Source of the DNA: Bacteroidia bacterium
GTDB taxonomy: Bacteria > Bacteroidota > Bacteroidia > M30B66
Length of the DNA: 64,000 nt
Assembly: GCA_019695235.1 (NCBI GenBank)
Contig: JAIBAI010000005.1
Span: 1-64,000 of the forward strand
Direction of reading: 5' to 3'
Numbering within the stretch: position 1 is the stretch's first letter; each line of letters begins with the position of its first letter. The position numbers were made by a program, and so were the translations under genes. Under the pieces are notes generated by a model, which was given only the letters and a program-made list of their open reading frames with translations, did no database searches and was not told the origin of the DNA. Positions 44,727 through 52,875 of the stretch are shown here, piece after piece.

Positions 44727-45824
44727 ATGGCACAGCCAAAAGACATTTTTTGTGTTATCATGGCCGGGGGAGTGGGAAGCCGCTTCTGGCCCATGAGCAG
44801 ACAAAGTCACCCCAAGCAGTTTTTAGATGTGCTTGGTACCGGAAAAACCTTGCTTCAACAAACAGTGGAGCGCTTTCTTCCCCTGATTCCTCTCGAACGA
44901 ATCATCATTGTAACCAACAAGGCTTATGAAACCCTTGTACATGAGCAAATCCCCGGGTTAAACACCGACCAGGTACTGCTTGAACCTGCAAGAAGAAATA
45001 CTGCTCCCTGCTTGGCTTATGCTGCACATAAAATCCAGCTCAAAAATCCGAATGCCCTGCTGGTTGTTGCACCTTCAGATCATCTGATACTAAAAGAAAC
45101 GGTGTTTATTGAACACCTTAAATCGGCATTTGATTTTTCTGCTGAAAATGATGCCCTTTTAACAATGGGCATTAGACCCGGGAGGCCTGATACGGGTTAC
45201 GGGTATATTCAGTTTACCGATGACCCTGATTTACCCTATAATTCACAAGTAAAGAAGGTTAAGACTTTTACCGAAAAACCAAACCTTGAGCTGGCAAAAT
45301 CATTTGTCGCAAGTGGCGAGTTCCTATGGAATGCCGGTATCTTTATTTGGAGCCTGCAAAGTCTGATGAAAGCCATGGAGAATTATATGCCGGATGTAAA
45401 CCAATTGTTTGCCGCCGGAAAAACATACTATTATACCACCCAGGAGCAAGCCTATATTGAACAGGCTTATGCACGCTGTACCAATATTTCAATTGACTAC
45501 GGTATCATGGAAAAGGCACCCAATGTATATGTTATTCCGTCTGATTTCGGCTGGTCTGACCTGGGTACCTGGGGCTCGCTTTATGAGAACTCACCTAAAG
45601 ACAAACACGGTAATACTGTTATCGGCAAAAATGTAATGCTCTATAATTCAAACCAGTGTATTATTAATGTGCCGCATGAAAAACTCGTGGCTATTCAGGG
45701 GCTTGAAGGTTATATCGTAGCCGAGTCAGATGACATTCTGCTGATTTGTAAAAAAGATGAAGAGCAGGAAATCAGGCAGATTGTGAACAATGTAAAGGCA
45801 GATAAAGGAGAAGCATTCGTTTAA
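44727..45824 (+). CDS. manC: Mannose-1-phosphate guanylyltransferase
   Basis: 365 residues, single nucleotidyltransferase domain without the fused isomerase cupin. GDP-mannose pyrophosphorylase signature: MAGGVGSRFWPMSRQSHPKQFLD at residues about 12-34, then LEPARRNTAPCLAYAA, VAPSDHLI, GYGYIQF, FTEKP and WNAGIFIWSL. It makes GDP-mannose for polysaccharide or glycoprotein synthesis; O-glycan and A-LPS type surface sugars are the likely use in this phylum. It is followed by a strong bidirectional terminator. Confidence 0.93.
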   Translation: MAQPKDIFCVIMAGGVGSRFWPMSRQSHPKQFLDVLGTGKTLLQQTVERFLPLIPLERIIIVTNKAYETLVHEQIPGLNTDQVLLEPARRNTAPCLAYAAHKIQLKNPNALLVVAPSDHLILKETVFIEHLKSAFDFSAENDALLTMGIRPGRPDTGYGYIQFTDDPDLPYNSQVKKVKTFTEKPNLELAKSFVASGEFLWNAGIFIWSLQSLMKAMENYMPDVNQLFAAGKTYYYTTQEQAYIEQAYARCTNISIDYGIMEKAPNVYVIPSDFGWSDLGTWGSLYENSPKDKHGNTVIGKNVMLYNSNQCIINVPHEKLVAIQGLEGYIVAESDDILLICKKDEEQEIRQIVNNVKADKGEAFV

Positions 45825-45826
45825 AA

Positions 45827-45861
45827 AAATAGCGGCTAAAACATTGTTTTAGCCGCTATTT
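45827..45861. terminator. Bidirectional intrinsic terminator
   Basis: A perfect 16-bp stem (45827-45842 with 45846-45861, core AGCGGCTAAAAC) with an ATT loop lies between convergent manC and gldN. A-rich and T-rich flanks occur on both sides. Confidence 0.88.
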
Positions 45862-45882
45862 TACATTTTTACTCACGCTTTA

Positions 45883-46725
45883 TTAAAACTCCCAGAGATC
45901 GTGCTCAAAGTTTACGATTTCCTGCTTTATGCGTTCTGATTCCAGTAATGCATCCATTCCCTTAGCATAATCACCAATTACACGGTCGTACACATTTTCT
46001 TCTTTGGTGATATAGCTACTAAATTGCCTTTTCCAGAAAATGTCATCAAATGAACGACGTTCAGAAGGGTTGAACCGGTTAAATACATCGTATTTGGCAA
46101 GTAGTGGCCGCGCTTCCGGAAAGTAAATCCAAAACAAAGGTGTATCCCCTTTTTCTTTGTCCTCGTTCTCATACATAGGGCAAATACCTAAAATACGGCA
46201 GTCAAGCACAGAACGCTGCTTATCAAAGAACCATTCCTCCTTTACCCATATTTTTTTAACCCGTGAAGGTTCAAATTTACGGGGCACCACCTTCATAACC
46301 GGCGGATTATCAGGATTATCAAGGTCGGGAACATACATTGTATCCACCTTTTCAACGAAATTTTTCAATTCGGTGATGGTCATGATTTCAGAGAAATCAT
46401 CTACCCCGCCTTTAAAAATTCTTGGTGAACCTTCTGTCATTACGGCATTGTATAGCAAATCAGCCAAACTCCGCATCCCATTAGTTTCAACCAATGGATA
46501 ATAAAGAGGCAGGTTCATTTTTTCACGCAAATCTATTACGCGCCAAACGCGTTTTTTCCACATCACATCTGCTTCCCGTAAAGGAGCATAAGGGATGGGC
46601 TGGCGTTCACGGATAGCGTCTTTTTTGTACACCCCATCGTTCGGAGTGTCAGGGCTCAAGACCTGTGCCCCGGAACTAAAGCAGATTCCACTAAGAACTG
46701 CCAGAAAAAAGATACTACGCTTCAT
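45883..46725 (-). CDS. gldN: Type IX secretion/gliding protein GldN (PorN)
   Basis: 280 residues with a signal peptide ending GAQ. Landmarks of GldN: DGVYKKDAIRERQPIPYAPLREADVMWKKRVWRVIDLREKMNLPLYYP and a C-terminal MDALLESERIKQEI. GldN forms the periplasmic ring with the lipoprotein GldK, which anchors the T9SS to the outer membrane. It is the last gene of the porP-gldKLMN run. Confidence 0.95.
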   Translation of the reverse strand: MKRSIFFLAVLSGICFSSGAQVLSPDTPNDGVYKKDAIRERQPIPYAPLREADVMWKKRVWRVIDLREKMNLPLYYPLVETNGMRSLADLLYNAVMTEGSPRIFKGGVDDFSEIMTITELKNFVEKVDTMYVPDLDNPDNPPVMKVVPRKFEPSRVKKIWVKEEWFFDKQRSVLDCRILGICPMYENEDKEKGDTPLFWIYFPEARPLLAKYDVFNRFNPSERRSFDDIFWKRQFSSYITKEENVYDRVIGDYAKGMDALLESERIKQEIVNFEHDLWEF

Positions 46726-46749
46726 GACCTGTCAATTTTAAAGGTTGAA

Positions 46750-48321
46750 TTATCGAATCTTATATGATGCATCGAGGGTTCTAACTGAGCCATCAGGGCC
46801 TTTGGCCTTAATGTCGCTCAGGAACACGCGGGTGCCAGGCTTCACTTTTTTGAGCTGAGAGGTGATAGCATCATTGAATTTGTTTCCTGTAACCTGAATC
46901 GGGATATATACCCCGTTTACATTCATACCAAACTCAAAACCAGTAACCTGAAAGCTTGCCTTAAAGTCGAAGTTTTCAAGTACCGCAGATACACCACCGG
47001 CAGCAACAAGTTCCTGTGAAGAAAGCGTTGCACCACTTTTCTTACCCATAACCATTGGAACCGGGTCTGGAATACGTTTAATCCGGAACTCAGGTGCACC
47101 CATGTTGGCGGTCTTGCCTTGCGGGCTTTTTACCGAAACAGGAACAGTACACTTGGTACCCCCGGAAACATTTACAACATATTCTCCGGGTTTGATTTTT
47201 TTAATGGTTCCTTGTGCACCGGCCAATGTAGCCTCTACCTTGGTAGGGTCAGAGCCAGGTACTGATACAGATACCGGATTGTCAACACCGATATAGAATA
47301 CGTTCATTGAAGTAGGTGAAACAACGGCAGCGGGCTTAATAGCCATGTACTCATATTCAACTTTTGATTCTTCCGGTTTGCCTTCTGCATTCATAAAACG
47401 GGCAATGGCAGTGATTTTTTGCGGGCCTTCCGAAGCGGGGCGTGATTTAAAAATCACTGAACCAGTTTCGTCAGTTTCTGTTATTTGACGGCCATTCACT
47501 GTTACATCAGGAGTCATTTTTGAGTTAAAAGCAGCAACGAAAATCTTCGCAGTAAATTCATCACCTATAGTTACCACATTCGCAGATGGAATCATTTGGG
47601 CTGCCAGTTTATCTACCTTTATAGTAGCGTCACCAATAGATTTCACAAGCTCATTCAATACCGTACCTTCTGCATTCCTTATCTCAGTTTGCATCTGTGA
47701 TAACACCGAAATCTGTGCAGCTAATGGAAGGTGGTAGAATTTATTTGTTTCCCAGGTTTCCTTTTGTGAGCCCTTTTGTGGGGGGTCATTGGTGTCTAAA
47801 CCAAGATTCGTGTTTTTTTGCATTTTTTCCGGAAGCACGGAAACAAGATTTTTCTTAAATTCAATGATCTTGTTTTTAAGCTCACGTGCCTTACCACCAG
47901 AACCGTCTTCTGTTAAGCCGCACATAATACGCGTAGCTTCATCATACTTGTCTTTTGAACTGATGTATTCAAGACGAATGGTGTCGGCAACTTCCTTTGG
48001 AACCTTCTCCTCGGCCTGAATTACTTCTGATTTAATTGACGAAACCATTTTGTACAACTCATCTGTCCATTTTTTAACCTTCTGAGAATTCTCATAAGGC
48101 ACTTTTGCACGAACAGGTTCAGATTCGAGTGCCCTTTTCAGGGTCTCGTACAGACGACCATTGTTTTGGGTAAAATTCTGATCAGTTTTAATAAGGCCAT
48201 CATTCATGACCACAAATGCATCGAGAATCTCCTTAGATACGTTAAGCGCAAGTAACGCTGTAAGTACCAGGTACATCATCCCGATCATCTTCTGCCTCGG
48301 TGTTTCTTTTCCGCCAGCCAT
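46750..48321 (-). CDS. gldM: Type IX secretion motor/stalk protein GldM (PorM)
   Basis: 523 residues. A single N-terminal transmembrane helix (MIGMMYLVLTALLALNVS) is followed by a long periplasmic region. Coiled-coil/helical D1 lies at about 40-220, and Ig-like beta domains D2-D4 follow (TVNGRQITETDETGSVIFKS, MNVFYIGVDNPVSVSVPGS, FEFGMNVNGVYIPIQVTG). GldM with GldL is the proton-motive-force-driven motor that rotates the gliding adhesin tracks and drives T9SS export. Confidence 0.95.
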   Translation of the reverse strand: MAGGKETPRQKMIGMMYLVLTALLALNVSKEILDAFVVMNDGLIKTDQNFTQNNGRLYETLKRALESEPVRAKVPYENSQKVKKWTDELYKMVSSIKSEVIQAEEKVPKEVADTIRLEYISSKDKYDEATRIMCGLTEDGSGGKARELKNKIIEFKKNLVSVLPEKMQKNTNLGLDTNDPPQKGSQKETWETNKFYHLPLAAQISVLSQMQTEIRNAEGTVLNELVKSIGDATIKVDKLAAQMIPSANVVTIGDEFTAKIFVAAFNSKMTPDVTVNGRQITETDETGSVIFKSRPASEGPQKITAIARFMNAEGKPEESKVEYEYMAIKPAAVVSPTSMNVFYIGVDNPVSVSVPGSDPTKVEATLAGAQGTIKKIKPGEYVVNVSGGTKCTVPVSVKSPQGKTANMGAPEFRIKRIPDPVPMVMGKKSGATLSSQELVAAGGVSAVLENFDFKASFQVTGFEFGMNVNGVYIPIQVTGNKFNDAITSQLKKVKPGTRVFLSDIKAKGPDGSVRTLDASYKIR

Positions 48322-48360
48322 TTCTTATTTTAAAGAGGGATTAAAAATTGGGATGATGAT

Positions 48361-49167
48361 TTAGCGATTGAAATTCATGGCAGAAAGCATATTGCCATAT
48401 ATAGTATTCAACGAAGTAAGGTTCGTGGTCAGTTGCGACATTTCCTCCTTGTAACGTTTGGTATCTGTTACTGACTCATGCAAATTGCTCATTAACTGCT
48501 CAATACCTTCATACAACTTGGTCGAAGCCTGAGCATGTGCCTGAGCACCACGCAATTGTAATTCATAAACAGAGTTCAGCTCCGACAGGTTTTTTGAAAC
48601 CTTTTGAAGTTGCTCTCCATAAGAAGATGCATCCTCACTGTTAACTGAGAAACCGGTTAATGATTCAGCTGCTTTCACATAAGAAGCCGACAATGATTCA
48701 ACACTGTTAGATGCTTTTTTAATATTGCTTACATACTCATTGGTGGCAACAGAAGCATCGGTAATATCAGCAAGCTTTGAAGTGTTGTCGCCAAGTGCTT
48801 TCAGGCTGTTTCCAAGACTTTCAATAAGTTCCGGACCAACTTTTGCTTCTTCAAGCATTTTATCAAGTTGTTGAGAAACTGCATCCTGGATTCCTCCTTT
48901 AGGTTTTTTATCAATAGTATGGCCAGATTCATCAAGGCCTGCAAGCTCAGGGTAAACTAATGTCCAATCGGGCTCTTCATGTGGCTTGTCGAATGCCGAA
49001 ATAAAGAAAATCGCAGCTTCGGTAAGCAGACCTACGATCAGCATTTCGTTCGCAAACGGCCAGTGGAGGATCTTGAATAGTGCTCCGACGATTACAATCG
49101 CGGCACCGATTCCATAAATCATACCCATGAGGCGTTTACCCTTTTTTGTTGCAAGAAAATTTGCCAT
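48361..49167 (-). CDS. gldL: Type IX secretion motor protein GldL (PorL)
   Basis: 268 residues. Two N-terminal transmembrane helices (LMGMIYGIGAAIVIVGALFK and MLIVGLLTEAAIFFISA) are joined by HWPFANE, where a conserved Glu is implicated in proton coupling. A cytoplasmic coiled-coil tail follows (about 100-268), with repeated helical segments such as GNSLKALGDNTSKLADI. With GldM it forms the inner-membrane motor. Confidence 0.95.
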   Translation of the reverse strand: MANFLATKKGKRLMGMIYGIGAAIVIVGALFKILHWPFANEMLIVGLLTEAAIFFISAFDKPHEEPDWTLVYPELAGLDESGHTIDKKPKGGIQDAVSQQLDKMLEEAKVGPELIESLGNSLKALGDNTSKLADITDASVATNEYVSNIKKASNSVESLSASYVKAAESLTGFSVNSEDASSYGEQLQKVSKNLSELNSVYELQLRGAQAHAQASTKLYEGIEQLMSNLHESVTDTKRYKEEMSQLTTNLTSLNTIYGNMLSAMNFNR

Positions 49168-49222
49168 TTGTTGTTTTTGTTGGTTTGAGTGGTTAAAGAA
49201 AAACGGTTAAAATCATCTTTGA

Positions 49223-50530
49223 TTATTCAGCCTCATCATTTTTATCTCTTCCGATATAGCTGATTACACAACGGAAGCCGATATAACATTTAGCTGTGTC
49301 TTGGTATTCATAAGTTCTTGAGCTGGTTTGCAGGAAGTACGCAACATCTTTCCATGAACCACCACGAATCACTTTACGTTTCAAAGCAATAGGATCATCC
49401 GGCTTTGCTTCATAAACATAGTCCGGACTGTTATCGTGCATGAAATTGTAAGCCGACTCATCATAAGCATTGCTCGTCCATTCTGCTACATTCCCCGCCA
49501 TACAGAATAAACCGTAATTGTTCGGGTTGTATGAGTCAGCGCGTAAGGTGGTCAAACCGCCATCGTCAATATAATTGCCCCTTAAAGGTTTGAAGTTACC
49601 TAAGAAACAACCAACATTGTTACGGATATAAGGCCCTCCCCATGGGTATGGACTTAGGTCAAGTCCGCCGCGGGCTGCATACTCCCACTCAGATTCGGTC
49701 GGAAGGCGATAGTTCTGTTCGTACGATTCGTTTTCAGTATATAAGAAACCATTACGAAGATTTGTTCTCCAAATACAGAAAGCACGGGCTTGTTTCCAGC
49801 TAACACCTACCACCGGATAATCATCATAACCCGGATGCCAGAAATACATATTGGTCAGCGGCTCGTTGTATGAATAGGTGAAATCATGCACCCAGGCAAG
49901 GGTGTCAGGATAGATATGGGTTGTTTCGCGGCGAATAAATACCGAACGGTCTTTCAAACCTTGTGGACGATTTCCTCTTTTGGCAGCAGCCTGGTAGTCA
50001 ATCCACCAATATTCGTATAAAAACTTACGCGTATCAAATTCCTTACGGCCGTAAAAGCGTTCGTTTTCGGGCAAATACATCACCTCAAGCGCTTCACGGT
50101 AATCCTCGTCGTCATACCTGAAATCTTCCTCCCAATTTAAATACGGACTTGGATAATCGTTGCCATATTCATCGGTAGTGAGCAAAAAATCCTCATTTTC
50201 TTCACCAATGATGCGACGGGCGATAGAGTCACGCACCCAGTTCACAAACTGACGGTACTCATTGTTGGTAATCTCCGTTTGGTCCATGTAGTAAGCCGGC
50301 ATGGATACCGTTTTACTCTGACTGGTCACACCAAAGGTCGCATCCTGGTCACTGGGGCCCATATTGAAGCTACCCATTGGAATGTACACCATTCCGTACG
50401 GATCTTCCTGATACCAGTTTTTACGACCTTCCACACCGGTTAAGTAACCGTTGCCGCTGTTTCCGCAGCTGCTCACCAGAACGGTGGCAAAACTCAGAAA
50501 AGCAAGTGTGTTAAAGGCACCTCTCTTCAT
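49223..50530 (-). CDS. gldK: Type IX secretion lipoprotein GldK (PorK)
   Basis: 435 residues from the ATG at 50530, which gives a clean lipoprotein signal with lipobox LVSSC. ATGs at 50542 and 50602 would add 4 or 24 unneeded residues. The mature protein is an FGE-sulfatase-like domain: MVYIPMGSFNMGPSDQD, FVNWVRDSIARR, YPVVGVSWKQARAFCIWR, YRLPTESEWEYAARGG, NVAEWTSNAYDES, VIRGGSWKD and a final IGFRCV. GldK is the outer-membrane-attached ring partner of GldN. Confidence 0.93.
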   Translation of the reverse strand: MKRGAFNTLAFLSFATVLVSSCGNSGNGYLTGVEGRKNWYQEDPYGMVYIPMGSFNMGPSDQDATFGVTSQSKTVSMPAYYMDQTEITNNEYRQFVNWVRDSIARRIIGEENEDFLLTTDEYGNDYPSPYLNWEEDFRYDDEDYREALEVMYLPENERFYGRKEFDTRKFLYEYWWIDYQAAAKRGNRPQGLKDRSVFIRRETTHIYPDTLAWVHDFTYSYNEPLTNMYFWHPGYDDYPVVGVSWKQARAFCIWRTNLRNGFLYTENESYEQNYRLPTESEWEYAARGGLDLSPYPWGGPYIRNNVGCFLGNFKPLRGNYIDDGGLTTLRADSYNPNNYGLFCMAGNVAEWTSNAYDESAYNFMHDNSPDYVYEAKPDDPIALKRKVIRGGSWKDVAYFLQTSSRTYEYQDTAKCYIGFRCVISYIGRDKNDEAE

Positions 50531-50654
50531 GGGGTTGTACATAAATTTACGGAATTGGTGAGTAAAAGGCGTTGACACTTTGACAAACGGGAGTGTTTTC
50601 AAAATTGTTTGTAATGGGTTAACGCAACTATTGGGTTGAGGTTTCAGACAATTC

Positions 50655-51563
50655 TTAGAGATATCTTACGTTTCGGTATACCTGTCTTTTAGGCTCATTC
50701 TTTATTACCATACAGTAATTCAGCATGAATTCAAGTGTTCCATTGTTGTAAGGATTCAACTTGGAGGTGTTTACATCGTAAGCAAGACCCAGTTTCAAAT
50801 CTTTCCAAACATTCGCCCCCGCCATAATCACAATGGCGTCCTGCATACGATAGGATAAACCTCCCCAGTATTTCTTTTTATAGAAAACGTTGCAGTTAAT
50901 ATCAAATTGTGTGGTCACCGCATTTTTCAGGAAAATTGAAGGAACTACCATCAAATTCGGATTTGACAACTGGTGTTGGTATCCGGCCATAACATAGTAA
51001 TGACGGCGCATACGGTACTTCGCAGTACTCATATCAAGCGTAGCCTGGGGTAAGTGTGTGGAAGAAAGACCTGCGTAAAACTTATCTGTTGAATAGTAAA
51101 CACCCAAACCGGCATCAAATACAGTAGCACCAGCACCGCCGGCTGGAATACTTGGGTCGTTTGGGGTCAATGGCTTTAAGCCCTGACCAAGGGTTTTGTT
51201 GACCATGCCCAAGTCAAGACCAATACCTAGTTTACCACCTGCCAAAGGCATGTGGTAAGCATAACCTACACGGGCAGCAACAGAACTTTCTACACCAATT
51301 GCGTCAGACATCAATGTTAAGCCGATGCCTCCCTTTGCAACTTTCAGCGGAGCATCCACTGCAAGTACAAAGGTTTGCGGTGCGCCATCAAATCCGAGCC
51401 ACTGGCTCCGACCCAAGGCAGTGCCACAAATGGCACCACTGCTTCCGGCGTATCCCGGATTAACGGGCAAGCGGTTAAACATATTCTGACTGAATTGAGG
51501 ATCCTGTTGCGCTGTTGCTGCATACGCCAACATTAAACCGACTACCGTAACCCGTACTTTCAT
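50655..51563 (-). CDS. PorP/SprF-family outer-membrane protein
   Basis: 302 residues with a signal peptide ending ATAQ. The family start QQDPQFSQNMFNRLPVNPGYAGS is plain, and beta strands such as KFYAGLSSTHLPQATL and KKYWGGLSYRMQDAIVIMAG suggest a barrel. PorP/SprF proteins work with the T9SS; paralogues attach type B sorted cargo to the surface. It is the first gene of the gldKLMN run, as in many Bacteroidota. A minus-strand TATATTTG (51694-51701) about 130 bp upstream could be its promoter. Confidence 0.92.
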   Translation of the reverse strand: MKVRVTVVGLMLAYAATAQQDPQFSQNMFNRLPVNPGYAGSSGAICGTALGRSQWLGFDGAPQTFVLAVDAPLKVAKGGIGLTLMSDAIGVESSVAARVGYAYHMPLAGGKLGIGLDLGMVNKTLGQGLKPLTPNDPSIPAGGAGATVFDAGLGVYYSTDKFYAGLSSTHLPQATLDMSTAKYRMRRHYYVMAGYQHQLSNPNLMVVPSIFLKNAVTTQFDINCNVFYKKKYWGGLSYRMQDAIVIMAGANVWKDLKLGLAYDVNTSKLNPYNNGTLEFMLNYCMVIKNEPKRQVYRNVRYL

Positions 51564-51703
51564 CTAATTCTGCTTGTTCTTGAATAAAATTTGCGGCTAA
51601 AAGTACACAAATAAATACGATACCTGCAACAAATAATGTGAATAATTAGTTAATAATTTATGTTGAAATCGTATCAATGCGCTGATATTCAGCCAAATAT
51701 AAT

Positions 51704-52831
51704 TTATGTCATTTTTTGAAAAGTCTGCCACCAGGTCTCCGGAATGTCGCCTTTCATAGCCTGTTGGTAGTCCTCATAAGAGCATGGAACAATCTGATGC
51801 TTCTTAAAACGATTCTTTTGAAGGTTATTCATTGGCACATACATCCACCAACGGCCACTACGGTTGCTCTTATAAAACTGTATATCTGTTTCGGCTGTGT
51901 CTGTGCTTACCTTGTAAATTGTAAAATCATTTGCATTTCCAGGAACCCCTTCTTCAATGCGACTAAAAAAGCCATCAAGCAAATGCCATATCAATTGTGC
52001 TACAAGCCCTGCACTTAACGGGTTGTAATCAGATGCTCCACCAAGCCAGCCAAATATTCCTGCGGAGCTAAGTTTATTGCTCATCCCAGCATACCTGATC
52101 AATCTACATGCTTCCTCTGCATATAAACCATTGGGGCCTGTTCTTAGGTTTTGAGGGCTATCAGACGACCGTACTGCAGATATGTCAAAACTCAAAAAAT
52201 CTGCATTCCTGAAGAAAGGCTCTGTAGATTCGCCCGACTGCCTTACCTGCCCTAATCGGTGCAAATCAAAATTCAGCAGCTCGAGACTGCGTATTGCCTC
52301 AGGGTTGCTTAGGTAATTCTGGTGCGCAATAAGTGAATAGTTAAACAGGAAGTTGGGAGAATGTGCCAATACATGTGAAAGCCAGTTGTTTTCTCCCAAT
52401 AGGCCATCCACATCGTCGAGATCAGGCCTGTCGTCAACTGAAATTAGATTAACTGTGCGTTCTAACCGGCAGTAGGCAGTATAAAGCGACAGGGTGAGAG
52501 ATTGCTCGCTGGCAAAAAGCAGCGGAAATGAACCATAACTCATCAGGCGGGCAAGTACCTCCGGCAAATCATCAAGGTCGCCGGTATAATGACCGAGGTC
52601 TGCAATAGAAATCCGCTCATTTACCAGGTATAACCCATATAACTGCTCCCGAACATGATGCGATATTAAGTCGTATTCTCCGGCGCTAAGCAATACTACA
52701 GAAGGTGTTCGCTCACTCAATAACTGATCGGTGCTGTATGGTGCTATTTGTAAGCCCAGTGTGCCCGGCATCCATACCCTTGACTTCAGGGTTACGACAT
52801 GCTGCTGATCAAAAAGTGAAAGAATATTCAA
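51704..52831 (-). CDS. Arginase/formimidoylglutamase-fold protein with degenerate metal site
   Basis: 375 residues with an overall ureohydrolase layout. Where active enzymes have GGDHS this protein has FASEQS. Where they have DAHxD it has VDDRPD, so the His is Arg. Where they have SFDxDxxDP it has SFDISAVRSSDSP, so the second Asp is Ser. Three of six expected Mn ligands are therefore lost, and it is probably not a working ureohydrolase. It lies 45 bp downstream of topA and 140 bp upstream of porP-gldKLMN on the same strand. A structural or regulatory role is possible (inference). Confidence 0.75.
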   Translation of the reverse strand: MNILSLFDQQHVVTLKSRVWMPGTLGLQIAPYSTDQLLSERTPSVVLLSAGEYDLISHHVREQLYGLYLVNERISIADLGHYTGDLDDLPEVLARLMSYGSFPLLFASEQSLTLSLYTAYCRLERTVNLISVDDRPDLDDVDGLLGENNWLSHVLAHSPNFLFNYSLIAHQNYLSNPEAIRSLELLNFDLHRLGQVRQSGESTEPFFRNADFLSFDISAVRSSDSPQNLRTGPNGLYAEEACRLIRYAGMSNKLSSAGIFGWLGGASDYNPLSAGLVAQLIWHLLDGFFSRIEEGVPGNANDFTIYKVSTDTAETDIQFYKSNRSGRWWMYVPMNNLQKNRFKKHQIVPCSYEDYQQAMKGDIPETWWQTFQKMT

Positions 52832-52875
52832 GTAATTACAGTAAATGTGCGGAGGAAACCCGGATTACAACAATT

